A stretch of DNA of 64,000 bases from positions 6,824,122 through 6,888,121 of the forward strand of contig LR990044.1 of the NCBI GenBank assembly GCA_905147135.1. Direction: 5' to 3'. Positions 54,413 to 64,000 of this stretch are shown here, piece by piece. Within the stretch, counting starts at the first letter, position 1; each line of letters opens with the position of its first letter. The notes under the pieces are model-generated. The model was not told where the DNA came from, did no database searches, and was given only the letters and a program-made list of their open reading frames with translations. The translations under genes and the position numbers were made by a program. The stretch is from Blastobasis lacticolella. Its lineage: Eukaryota; Arthropoda; Insecta; Lepidoptera; Blastobasidae.

Positions 54413-55309
54413 TACACGATTATGATTATTATTTATTAAACATTCATAGATAAATTATAAAACACTATATTAATAATTAATAGTAACAACAGATGTGGTT
54501 CCGCATTTTTGTTTCATGAAACCATGCACTTAGCATGAAGGATAAGGGCGACAGTTACCGCTTTCCTGCAGACCTTCTGCCCGTTTATCACTGAACCTAA
54601 ATTTTTATGTTTTTAAATTCATTTAATACTCTACCCAGTTTTGTACCCTCAATCAACAACTTTTTGTATACCTATGCTATAGGTTATTGCTTAAAACGAT
54701 AATCTAAACATGTAGGTAGGTGTGATCTGATGAGACCATTGTTCTACGAAAAACTTACGTTACAGAACCCGACTGTGACGTTGAAATAGTCGTTCATTTT
54801 TTACTTCACACAGACCGATCTAGCGTTTTGAAATATCGTAAACGTTTACGCCTAACCTTTGAAATATCAAAGCAATTTGCATATAACTCGACCGTTGCAA
54901 CGTAATTTGACAACTGTATTTAAACCCTCAGTTTTGCTGTATCAAAATTTGATGATGATTACAAAGATAATTTCATCATTAGAGCACTTAGTAATTAATA
55001 AACTGGCTTACGACATTGATGTCAGTGAGGTCGCATAGTATGTAACAGGTAAGAATGCAGACTTTAGGCACCTAATGGACTGTCCCACGCCGAAATAATT
55101 AATTTACCTACTCAAAGTGTCAGATTTTTGTCGAATCTATTTGCTGAAACTGTTTACCTAAATTGTCATGTCCAATTTCCTAAATATGTTGGTCTGTTTC
55201 TGATTGTATGACTGTAGTATTCTGATTGTAGTATTTACCATTGTACACTAGGATCTCAAATTCCGTAGGGAAACGCCTAATTTATTTTAATGTGTCGCTT
55301 TCTATACTA
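54413..55309. other. Putative intron; nothing recognised
   Basis: AT-rich with short frames only. Confidence 0.45.
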
Positions 55310-55460
55310 ATATTTTATAGAGAACTGATTTCATTGTTTGTTTTCTAATGAATAAACTCAAAAACGTCCAAACTGATTTTAAAAATTCTAACAACTACTA
55401 TAGTTTATCCCGAAATGCAATGCGGTTCCCACGGGAACGGGTCCGGAGCGTAGCAACCGA
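55310..55460 (+). mobile_element. Dispersed repeat, E-like opening
   Basis: 'tttctatactaatattttat', 'aactcaaaaacgtccaaact', 'gattttaaaaattctaacaa', 'tagtttatcccgaaatgcaa', 'gttcccacgggaacgggtcc', 'ggagcgtagcaaccgaattc' resemble a widespread lepidopteran element. It contains the 12-base palindrome-like GTTCCCACGGGAAC. Confidence 0.5.
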
Positions 55461-55469
55461 ATTCGTGCA

Positions 55470-57595
55470 AATAAAGAACTTAGCAACGGTATGTTGACGG
55501 TATGCCATGCGCGCAACTCCAAACGTAAACAAACACATGCAATCTGGCACTTGCAAACAAAACGGTAACGTCATTTTCGCCCATCAGTTCCTAGATACAA
55601 AAGGCAACTTTCGTTTTTCTTTCACCCATGCCGGCGGCCAGTTCCAGTAGCCACGTGGTTATCTCTCGGGGTATTAACATAAAAATTCTTCGCAACCACG
55701 TAACTGCTAGTTTCCTAAACGGTTGCGTCACCTTGCGCCGAGAACCTCGGAAGAAAGTCGATCGAGAAAACGAGCTCGATTTTCCGTGTGTTTTGGGCTT
55801 TGTTTGTTTATAATAGGTTGTTGTTCTTACCGATATTTGAAATAGGCTTTTGCCTGTAAGTATCAGTCGGAGACAGATTTTTCCTCGCGTGTCAATCGAA
55901 GGTAGATTATGTCTTTCCTCATGGTTCAAGTTAAAGCTGCACTGAAATTCTTTTTGACAAACAATTTATTTTCGCAGCGCGATTGTGGGAGAGTTCAAAT
56001 ATAATTTCAGAACAATAAATATTACATTCATCTCAGCAATTCATAACACTTTCACACTTTGTGAGTATACGCTACCTGTTATCGTATCCTTAAGTCGTAC
56101 CCGTAGCTGGTGCCAGTGCTGAATAAATACTTTAATATTCAAATATTTTGTATAATATTATGGTCCTTACAGTTAGCGAAGTCAAGGACATATTGTTATG
56201 CAACTGCGTTTTCTTTTTAAATAACAGAGGAATACGAACGTGCACGCGGGCACCTGGTGAAGTTGCGAATGCTTTGCCAGTCTTTGAGATAGGTGTGGGA
56301 GGTTTTTTAAATCGAAATTCTAATTATCTTTCACTGCCACTGCTGATAGATTCACCCGAAATGGCATTACCACACCTCGTTTTATATTATAACTGACTTC
56401 CACAGAAATGCTAAGTAGCACACTAATACTATTTAGAAGCACGGTTAACGTTCCGCGAAAACATTTCACTCTTACTCTCGACCGCCGTCGGCTTAAGTAG
56501 GTGCAAATTGTTATGAGTGGTGCGAACTAGGTGTTCGTTAAGTGGACGCTACCACGAGCCTGCAACGCAGGTTCGGCTTTATATCTGCTCTTATAAAGTT
56601 GAATTTCGTGTGTACGTGATAAGGGGTATACGACCTATGCTAATGTCTATTTTACCTTTACACGGCCGGTTTTCAGTTTCGTTTTGGCGATTGTTGGCGC
56701 GTGCCACTGAGCCACCTGTGCGATTATTTATTAACAAGTTGGCTCTATGTAACCGATCCTTATGCCGATCGTGTGCGTAAGGTGTGATGTAACGGATGCA
56801 GATTTTTTATTTTACGTTTTATCTGATGATCGCCTCTCGACAAAAAATATAGAAATATAGATCGCAAATTAACATTTGATAAGTTAGTTCCGGGGCTCAT
56901 TTTTATACCACCAATGTGGGAAACAAGATTACGGCCAGCCTGATGGTAGGTTAGGTAAGTAGTTACCGTAGCATATGTACTTATGGATCTAAATGTTTGG
57001 TTATAATTTTTTAATGACTGAATTAAAGCTGTATTACCTATCAACAGGGCACCATATGACCACATATACACAAAAAACTAACTATACAAAAACTAAAAAG
57101 AAACAGAAGTTACAAGTTATAACTAAAATATATCTGTTCGTGGCTGCTATGCACTAAGTAATAGAGTAGTTTATAATAGTATGTACCTAATTATTTTATA
57201 TTACTGAACTATATCGAAGCCGGGACTGACCGCTCTGATGATGATGATTGAAATATATCTTACCTTTAAGTACAATAATTTGAACAAACTTCACGCTTTA
57301 ATTATAAAAAACCTACGAGTTATCGCACTGTACTTGCGCAATGACCGCTTAATGTCCTTGACTGAGTTCTTCATAAAAATGTTAACGGTAATAAAGTGGC
57401 GTGCATTTTTGTTTGAATCGTTTGCTTAGTTTTTGATGTTAATGAACCAGTTTAAAATTAATTGGATGAAAGGATGCGTTCATTGAAAATATATAGCTGT
57501 GGTTTCACCTTTCTTGTCAAGCTACATACATTCATCAGTTCACTATTGTTGTATTATTTGACAATATTTTCAGTTGATTAACATCTGCTGATGAT
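55470..57595. other. Putative intron; no supportable exon
   Basis: Frames at 55,591-55,929 (minus, 112 codons) and 56,517-56,780 (plus, 87 codons, alternative start) show no domain. One inverted repeat D copy (56,902-56,985) is listed separately. Confidence 0.4.
56902..56985 (-). mobile_element. Repeat D, inverted, decayed
   Basis: 'tttataccaccaatgtggga', 'aacaagattacggccagcct', 'gatggtaggttaggtaagta' is the inverse of 27,300-27,376. Confidence 0.55.
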
Positions 57596-57599
57596 CAAC

Positions 57600-57792
57600 A
57601 GTCTGCCACGCAGAGGTCTCGGGTTCGATTCCTAGCCGAGCAGAAATTAAAATTATGAATTTTAATTTTTGTTATGGGTCTAGGTGTAATGTGCATGCAT
57701 AATAAGTATGTGTTTAAAAAAAAAACAATTATCTCACACCCATAACAGTTTTGCTTAGTTTGGGGCTAGGTAGCGCTGTGTGAATTTATCCA
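57600..57792 (+). mobile_element. SINE-1, plus strand
   Basis: 'gtctgccacgcagaggtctc', 'gggttcgattcctagccgag', 'cagaaattaaaattatgaat', an A-run, 'cataacagttttgcttagtt', 'tggggctaggtagcgctgtg'. The GC palindrome next to box B is broken (tagccgagc). Confidence 0.8.
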
Positions 57793-57914
57793 AGCTTATT
57801 TATTCATTTATTTATGTGATGTGCAGTTTTCAGCACGACGTTTTCCCTCAACATAATGTATTACTACTGTTGTACTGTACTGTTAAGAGTTGTCGATATA
57901 TGCGAGGCTAGGGA

Positions 57915-57990
57915 GTTGTATCAGGACCATCCTGTATCCATAGTCTATGCCTACCCCATCTGTGGGACATAGGCGTGAGCTTCATGAATG
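57915..57990 (+). mobile_element. Repeat I, next to the acceptor of the GC-rich exon
   Basis: 'caggaccatcctgtatccat', 'agtctatgcctaccccatct', 'gtgggacataggcgtgagct', 'tcatgaatgta'. It ends only about 38 bases before the exon at 58,028, so it reaches the branch-point region. Confidence 0.6.
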
Positions 57991-58027
57991 TACTGTTACT
58001 ACAATCACCCTCTCCCTTGTCCACCAG

Positions 58028-58189
58028 GGCCTGCCGTCGTGGTCGCGCGGGCTGGAGGCGGCGGAGGCGGCGCGCGCGCGCCTCGTGCGCTGGGCGTGCG
58101 GGCAGCGCGAGGAGCCCGCGGCCCCCGCGCCCCGCAAGAAGATGCCGCACGCGCTGCGCAAGCGCTGGCCGCTGTGCCCGTGCCTGCAG
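58028..58189 (+). CDS. GC-rich internal coding exon of an unrecognised gene
   Basis: The acceptor 'tcaccctctcccttgtccaccag' is pyrimidine-rich and ends at 58,027. The donor is CAG|GTTGGT, which is weak. Between them 162 bases, 54 codons in phase 0, are about three-quarters G+C or more, and composition drops back sharply at both ends. The peptide begins GLPSWSRGLEAAEAARARLV, has RRWAC-like 'RWACGQREEP', a Pro/Ala linker APAPRKKMPHAL and ends RKRWPLCPCLQ. It is basic, helix-prone and Cys-containing at the end. It looks like the cytoplasmic side of a larger protein, but that is a guess. Five frames are open across it because of its composition, so the frame is chosen by splice phase and by continuity with 34,088-34,135. 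Family unknown. Confidence 0.6.
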
Positions 58190-58865
58190 GTTGGTGCTGT
58201 TTGTTTTTTATACCAGGTGCTGGATGAGAGAGGGTCTCTTTTTACTGTGGTTAAGAAGTATTCTATGCGAAACTTTGATTCCGTCAAAAATTTTGCGAAT
58301 CCTATGGGAGATGTTAGACAGTTACTTTGAAAGTAAAAAGTGTAGTTCGGCATGCCTCACTAGATGGCGCTGCTTAACCAGGATTCTCAAGCATTGAATT
58401 TGGTAACCGAAGTTATTCGGAAAGGGTTTTCGTGAAAAGATACGTAGTTTCAGTACCTTTTCTGAGAAGAAAGTGCAAAATATCTACATTATACATCTAA
58501 CTGTCTCTTTTTGATTTATTTTTGAGAATTGTGTCTAATCAACGCCATCTGTTACAATAATTTGAACAAATTTTTCTTTTTAAGCGGTTATCTCACAATC
58601 TCATTGAAATCTTTGATACGAACCTAAGAACTTAATTACGTTTTGATCTATATAAACGTGAACTAAAAGGATTTTCACGGAAGGTTCGTGGTCATTATTA
58701 TCTAAATACAATACTTGATAAGGATTTAACCCGAATCGCTATCGATTTAAAGATTTAATTAGATCCGTAAATTTTTTGACGAAAAAGAAATGGTGGCAAG
58801 AATTGATCCTAACCTGTTGTTTAGTACGTGGCTCGGGCGATGGATGGTCATTTGTTTAGAAAGGT
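58190..58865. other. Putative next intron; nothing recognised
   Basis: Reading through the donor would give a further 46 codons to a stop at about 58,330. The abrupt fall in G+C argues for splicing instead. Confidence 0.4.
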
Positions 58866-58936
58866 CCATAGGCTGCGGTGACTGCTTACCATCAGGCAGG
58901 CCGTAAGCTTGTTTGCCACCTAAGTGGTAAAATAAA
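58866..58936 (+). mobile_element. Repeat D 3' half
   Basis: 'ccataggctgcggtgactgc', 'ttaccatcaggcaggccgta', 'agcttgtttgccacctaagt', 'ggtaaaataaaa'. Confidence 0.7.
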
Positions 58937-59690
58937 ATTACCATGCGGCTGATTGCGCTTGGTAGATCTATTATGTATCGATATCTCAATCCGCGCCCTA
59001 TCGTGCTGTTTCTCCACTCAAGCCACCAATTATAAGCATGTCTCGAAGCGCGTTTCGATCGAAAGACGTAATTTTATTACTCTTAGTAGGAACTTAGATA
59101 CTGGGTATTGAATTGCATTAGAAAATTCAGTTCTTAATGAACTTGCGATAGTGGATTCTGTCGCTACGTAACGGATCCTAGCTCTATCTACACTTCGAAG
59201 GTCCAATGCATCTCGTGATCAGCAGCGACCTTTTCAACAACTTCTGTTCTCCCTTTCTCACAATAGATCACGCAATTTATCCACCCGCAAAGTGAATAAT
59301 GCAAATGATTTCACTATAAACTGCCACCACTAATTATGCCGTCCACAAACCATTAATAAATGTAGGTTACAGATACCGTGAGATACCAATCTGCACTCTT
59401 AATAAATTGTGCAGCGAACTTAATGTTATCGTGGTGATAAATATCTTAATGCACTGGGTTTATTTTGGCATTTAAATTGGCATTTTGTATAGTCAACAGC
59501 GTTTGATTGATGCTGTGTAATTTGATAGTGGGTGATCGCTGTCTGGGTCTCGGCGCCGTTTTGACGCGTTTGGTTTGTAAAGGGATCAATTTAGGTGGAC
59601 AATTTATGTGACGGATTGATTTTATGAATCGTTAATAAGTTTTATTACGGACTACGGTGTACCTATTACAAGAAAGATTTATTGTAAACG
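58937..59690. other. No feature seen
   Basis: No exon or known repeat. Confidence 0.45.
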
Positions 59691-59857
59691 AGGTGGTCCG
59701 CCGCGATTTCGTTCGCGTGTTACCTTCCTCTTGAATCACTATGTCTATTGTTGAAAACCGCATTAAAATCCGGTGCAAAGTTTAAAAGATCTAAACGTAC
59801 TGTATGTACCTACATACATATAGAGGGACAGACTTCGGGAAGTGACTTTATTTTAGA
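59691..59857 (+). mobile_element. Repeat E
   Basis: 'gtccgccgcgatttcgttcg', 'cgtgttaccttcctcttgaa', 'tcactatgtctattgttgaa', 'aaccgcattaaaatccggtg', 'agagggacagacttcgggaa', 'gtgactttatttta'. The 'gtacacctacc' part is deleted. Confidence 0.7.
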
Positions 59858-60360
59858 TTTACATTTATTTAATATCTTATTTTACATAATTACTAAATAA
59901 ATATTGTATTAATTATCTAAATTTAAAAATATATCGTCGATAATTTTCATTATACATTATATAGGTATTTTCTTCATAGGAAAGAAATCACTAAATCTTA
60001 ATAAGCTTACCTAGCACCGAATCATAGGCATCGTATCTCGTTTCGGCCCAATTGGTCGGTCTTTTGTAAGCTAGTGGCTAGATAGTGACATCCTCTCGAT
60101 TTGACTGCCAAAGTGGTTCACTGATTTTGTTTGTACCGGCTGATCACGTTGTCGTTGACCCTAAATATTTTTGATATAGGCACATACTAAAGTTGATAAA
60201 CAAGAGTGGTTACCGTCCGTCCAATTGTTAGAAACAATTATTTATCGAAGTCTATGGCATACATTCAGAGGTGCACTGACGTGCATACCCGTAGTCATAC
60301 CCTCTTTGAACAACTTTAGATACTCCTTGCTCTAAATTTCCTTGTAATATATGGAGGCAA

Positions 60361-60720
60361 ATAAGTGAATGCTGGTCACCTGATGGTAAGTGATCACCGC
60401 CGCTTGTAACATCAGGGGCATCGCGAATGCGTTGTCATCCTGACAAAAAGGTGTAGAGTCGTTTCTTGAAGGCTCTAATTTCTTGGGAGGCGGACACGGA
60501 CTGACAGTCCACCTAATGGAAAGCGGCCACCGTCATTCAGGACTGCAATCTAAGAAGAGCGGATGCGGTGCCGACCTTTGACAAGCCTTTTCAACAACAC
60601 CATGTTCCATGAATATTCCAGAGAAGGTCTACGTGGCTGGAAGCTTCTTGAAAAGCGTACAGTAGTTGATCGCCACTCTTCCAGCTCCCAAATAGTACCC
60701 TATATACCCTGCATCAACTA
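60361..60720 (+). mobile_element. Repeat D-related long fragment
   Basis: 'atgctggtcacctgatggta', 'agtgatcaccgccgcttgta', 'acatcaggggcatcgcgaat', 'gcgttgtcatcctgac', then 'agtccacctaatggaaagcg', 'gccaccgtcattcag' and 'gaagcttcttgaaaagcgta'. The words follow a lepidopteran dispersed repeat. Confidence 0.55.
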
Positions 60721-60789
60721 ATCACGGTCCAGACCATAACACCCACCTTAGCCATAAATGCGGGCCAACGTGCTTTCGACCAATGCACG

Positions 60790-60875
60790 TCGTAGGCCTA
60801 GTGTCAAGTGTCCGGAGCCTGTAAAGCGATACCCGTGTCCGGTCATCGGTTCGATTCCGCGCGTGCCACTTTCAC
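60790..60875 (+). mobile_element. Possible orphan SINE-2 head
   Basis: 'gtaggcctagtgtcaag' resembles the box A region of SINE-2, and 'tcatcggttcgattccgcgc' carries an exact box B, about 50 bases apart. It has no SINE-2 body after it and no closed acceptor stem, so neither a functional tRNA nor a full SINE. Confidence 0.35.
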
Positions 60876-61294
60876 CTCGTGGGTGTAGGTACTGTAAGGC
60901 AAGGGCGTGCGCAAGTGTTCATTCGCGGTTGACGCGGTTTTGCAGGCGATTGCGACCAGGTTTAGAAGTTTGATGCCTGTTTTCGGGCAAAATGCGATTT
61001 GGGAGTTCGGTGTGTATTTGCTGTAGGTACGGGGACGCACAATTTGTATTTATTCATAGTGTTAAATATACATCGTCATTTCATTTCGTTGATCAATAGA
61101 ATAATGTTAACTAGTTAATTTCAATATTGAAAAGACTATTTCAGACCCAACGTACCCCTGGCTATACCCCTGGTGGTACGGCGGGTCTTTTAAATTTAAA
61201 TGATATCACTGACTAATAAAAAATAGTGACATAATTATATAGCTAAAAGTAATAAATAGTCAATAAAAATGTCGAGGTATTTCCCTTCTTTTAC
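60876..61294. other. No feature seen
   Basis: No exon. 61,141-61,185 holds a short 'acccctggctatacccctgg' duplication. Confidence 0.4.
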
Positions 61295-61345
61295 TACATA
61301 CATACAGAGGAACAGACGGCGAAAAGCGACGTTATTTTATATATA
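61295..61345 (+). mobile_element. Repeat E 3' end
   Basis: 'tacatacatacagaggaaca', 'gacggcgaaaagcgacgtta', 'ttttatata'. The expected 'ctatgta' is replaced by the TA microsatellite. Confidence 0.6.
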
Positions 61346-61368
61346 GAATATATATATATATATATATA
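61346..61368. repeat. (TA)n microsatellite, left of the inverted-repeat element
   Basis: TA run directly abutting the left terminus of the element at 61,369. A matching run of about 24 bases follows the right terminus (61,975-61,998). Confidence 0.85.
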
Positions 61369-61974
61369 CAGGGTGTTTCATAATACATGTATAAAGCCGT
61401 GAACTGGATAGAGTGCTAAACGTATTAAAACGATAGGTACAATTATTTTTTTCGTGCGTGGAATAGTAAGCGGGAAAATGACTATCGAACTTTTTCTTTT
61501 TCAATGTCGATAATCGACATTTTGAAAACGGAAGACCGCATCTCTAGAAATCAGTTGTAAAAGGTCACTCAAGTTCATAGTACTAGGCGTAATGGGATAT
61601 TAAGGAGATCTAAATAAGCCGTTTTGTATTTTTTGGTTTGAGGGTTCTGTACAAAAAAATATTGTAATCAATTATAATTTTAATTTAAAAGGTTCCTTCA
61701 TAGTTTTTTCATAGGCTCCTGGTACTAGGCTTAAGGAGGTTGCTCTTCATTCATAGGGGTCGCACGCGGTTATTGAACTTCTCCTTCTAGGATCATCAAC
61801 TTGAAATAGAGCTGCGCTTCAACGTAGTCGATATGGTTATTTTTCTTTAAAAACGAAGATTTTTTTATAAAAATTAAAATTCAATGTCTGGATAATATGA
61901 AGTCGCCAGTGTACTCTTTGCAAGCTATACTTTAACACCCTTTCGGCTTTATACATGTATTAAGTAACACCCTG
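61369..61974. mobile_element. 606-bp non-autonomous DNA transposon with 31-bp TIRs
   Basis: The left end CAGGGTGTTTCATAATACAT (61,369 on, arm to 61,399) is mirrored at the right end (61,944-61,974) with two mismatches in 31 bases. Both ends abut TA runs, as expected from insertion at TA (the target of Tc1/mariner-type elements) or at any TA-rich site. The inside has no open frame with a transposase motif. It holds a perfect 9-bp stem (61,503-61,521) and an internal echo of the terminus ('aacaccctttcggcttt', 61,934-61,950). It is a MITE-like non-autonomous element. Confidence 0.9.
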
Positions 61975-61998
61975 TATATATATATATATATATATATA
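61975..61998. repeat. (TA)n microsatellite, right of the inverted-repeat element
   Basis: TA run beginning at the base after the right terminus of the element. Confidence 0.85.
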
Positions 61999-64000
61999 AT
62001 TATAAATATAAATATTTGAAGCATAATAAGCTATATTATGATAACTTTCATATTTTTTATTATTAGTTAATAAATTTTTGATAATAATAATAAAATTCAT
62101 TTAAAATGTCTAGATTAAATGACAGTTTATGGGAACGCGAGGTAGGCATTTGTTTCCGTTGACGACAAGCCCGAAAAAAGCACACAAACTATTTCGATTT
62201 CATATTTGAATTTTATCCGTTGTAAAATAAAATGCAGGTGTGGTCGGCACCACATGGCTCGCGTCGTGCTGTTCAGTACATTCAAAATTCTGCTTAGGCA
62301 ATGTGTTTTAGGCACAACAATGACAACATCCAACAATAATTATAATAAACAACTACCGATTATGCGAATACCGTTCACACCTTAAATAGAAAACACGCGC
62401 GAAACATCGAATTTCACCATTAGCGGCGCGGTGTCAGCGACCCGCGACTGACCTACCGCAAATTGTCCTCTTAATTTAAACAAACCGAAAGTCGATAACG
62501 TATTGACAGGTCAAACTGGCGGTCATTATTCATCTTTTCGCTTTCTGGACGAAAATAAACACGTTTCGAAATCCATCCGAACCAATGGCTCAATGGACTT
62601 GGACACCGAATTGAAATATGAGATTAGCGGTTTTCTATTGAATGCACCTTGAAATGCTTAATACATTTTGAAATGCGAATATGTCTTATTAGCCATTTGG
62701 TGACCGCATCCAGGTCATGCTCAGAAGAGTTGCAATCGATGGCGATCACTAAGTTGATGTCTAAATGATTTAAGATTTAACTAACAGAACAAATAACCAT
62801 TGCATCAGCATCAACCTTAAGAGAAATCTAAACTAAGTCACTCTTAACTTTATGACACATATTTTGTGATACTTAAACGCTTAGAAATATCTTATGACGT
62901 CAACTAACTAAGTTTGTTATAATCAAGAATATAAAAATGGGGACAAACACGCAACTCACCATACATTCCTATCAACAACTACAATGTATAAAAAATCCAG
63001 GGACGCCGATAGGAACGCAAATTCGATGCAGTATTGGCCGACGGTCGTATCTGCCATGCAAAAGTAATAATTTCTGGTTTCCAGTTACGCTAAGATGTAT
63101 TTGCGCCAAAAATAATCTTCCAAACCTAGATCGTCGAGTTTCTAATTCTAATTCCACGGCATATTTTTATGAAATCGCTTATCTTAATTCATTATACAAG
63201 TAATCTATCGCTTCCGATTGTCCTCTATTTATTTCCTATAACCGTGGGAAGTGTTAATAATCACACCTATTGCAACATTACTGCATGTGAAATGAAAGTG
63301 ACACTTTCAGTTAAAGCCACCGACTTACATAGTTTGTTAAGTCCCGGACGTTAAAATACGAAAACATGAACTCTTATGTAACATTTGCGACATCGATCCA
63401 CTTGCAGCATTTTATACTTTTAAAAGCTTAAAAAATTAGGTACTTATTTTAAACAGCACCAGCGTTAAATTATGCATCTAGATGTTTCTTACATACTCGA
63501 TTTTCCATGTATGGTTGGTAATGTAAGATAAGTGCTGTATTTAACGTTCTTTGACTTTTATAATTAAGGATAATAATAATGTTTTAATTTTGAATACCTT
63601 CCTACAGAGTTTTTGGCAACTCATACTTCTGTCAGTTGTGAATCGTTTGAGCAAGTAGTTTGTCTTTGTAAATGTTAAGTTTGTTTACGGGGCAATATGG
63701 GTTTACTATAACTAAAACTCAATCGTTTTAGTAGTTTCATCGGTTATCTCCTGCGAACTCCTTACACTCCATGCTTAAAAATAGCTTTGAATTTCTGTTT
63801 ATGACCATAACAAAAACATACAAGAATATTCATAGCCATAAAGAATCGCGAAGAAAGTCATATTTCTCGCAGTAAAATAAACTCTCATAAAAAATATGGA
63901 GACATTACCTTTCTCTATACGATTGCCGATTGGAACGCAGAGAAAATCGTGACTCATATAACACAGCCATCGAATCGCTAGAAAAACAAACATCAATAGA
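61999..64000. other. No gene seen
   Basis: Frames at 62,127-62,336, 62,937-63,203 and 63,169-63,354 have no domain and no paired splice sites. No known repeat family was recognised apart from AT-rich simple sequence at 62,000-62,095. Confidence 0.45.

Noticed and set aside
55591..55929. 112-codon minus-strand gene
   Set aside because: The frame is basic and Ser/Arg-rich without a family, and the plus strand is equally open over part of it.
57908..58397. Several overlapping frames on both strands
   Set aside because: The GC-rich exon keeps five frames open. Only the frame with matching splice phase was kept.
60790..60875. tRNA gene
   Set aside because: It has an exact box B but no closed acceptor stem and a poor box A. 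At most it is an orphan SINE head.

Overview
This is a eukaryotic, AT-rich and gene-poor window, most likely from a moth or butterfly (Lepidoptera). The evidence is a divergent insect-type fatty-acid-binding-protein exon at the left edge, tRNA-derived SINEs of forms that I know as common in Lepidoptera, decayed non-LTR (LINE) reverse-transcriptase tails, and many small foldback or inverted-repeat elements. There is no bacterial gene organisation. Nearly all the long open frames are chance frames or retrotransposon debris. I saw no virus-derived gene, no rRNA, no credible functional tRNA and no CRISPR array. Repeat families were recognised by eye through copies inside the window and by memory of lepidopteran repeats. 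Family labels used here (SINE-1, -2, -3; repeats D to I and K) are local names.

Layout. 1-242 (minus) is the 5' coding exon of a fatty-acid-binding-protein-like gene that runs out of the window to the left. 243-28,900 holds no supportable exon. It contains SINEs, LINE tails (12.6, 15.7-16.1, 18.4-18.8, 26.4 and 28.2-28.8 kb), two clean MITEs (10,440-10,550 with a 4-bp target duplication; 23,201-23,303), a tandem duplication with a minisatellite (19.9-20.9 kb) and a foldback block (26.9-27.4 kb). A CpG-rich patch near 29.0-29.3 kb is a candidate promoter.

A plus-strand gene is suggested by an exon at 33,937-34,135 (a 5' leader, then 16 codons from an ATG, then a consensus GTGAGT donor) and by a very GC-rich exon at 58,028-58,189 (54 codons, phase 0 at both ends). 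If they belong together, the intron is about 23.9 kb and is filled with SINEs, LINE tails, hairpins and a decayed coding tandem repeat (52.15-52.98 kb). I do not recognise the product.

From 58.2 kb to the end there is no further exon. The main feature is a 606-bp inverted-repeat transposon (61,369-61,974) sitting inside a TA microsatellite.

Mobile elements. SINE-2 and SINE-3 and the LINE C-terminal fragments at 34.2 and 41.7 kb all end in a (GAT)n tail. This suggests that the SINEs borrow the machinery of an RTE-like LINE. This is an inference from shared tails, not a demonstrated partnership.
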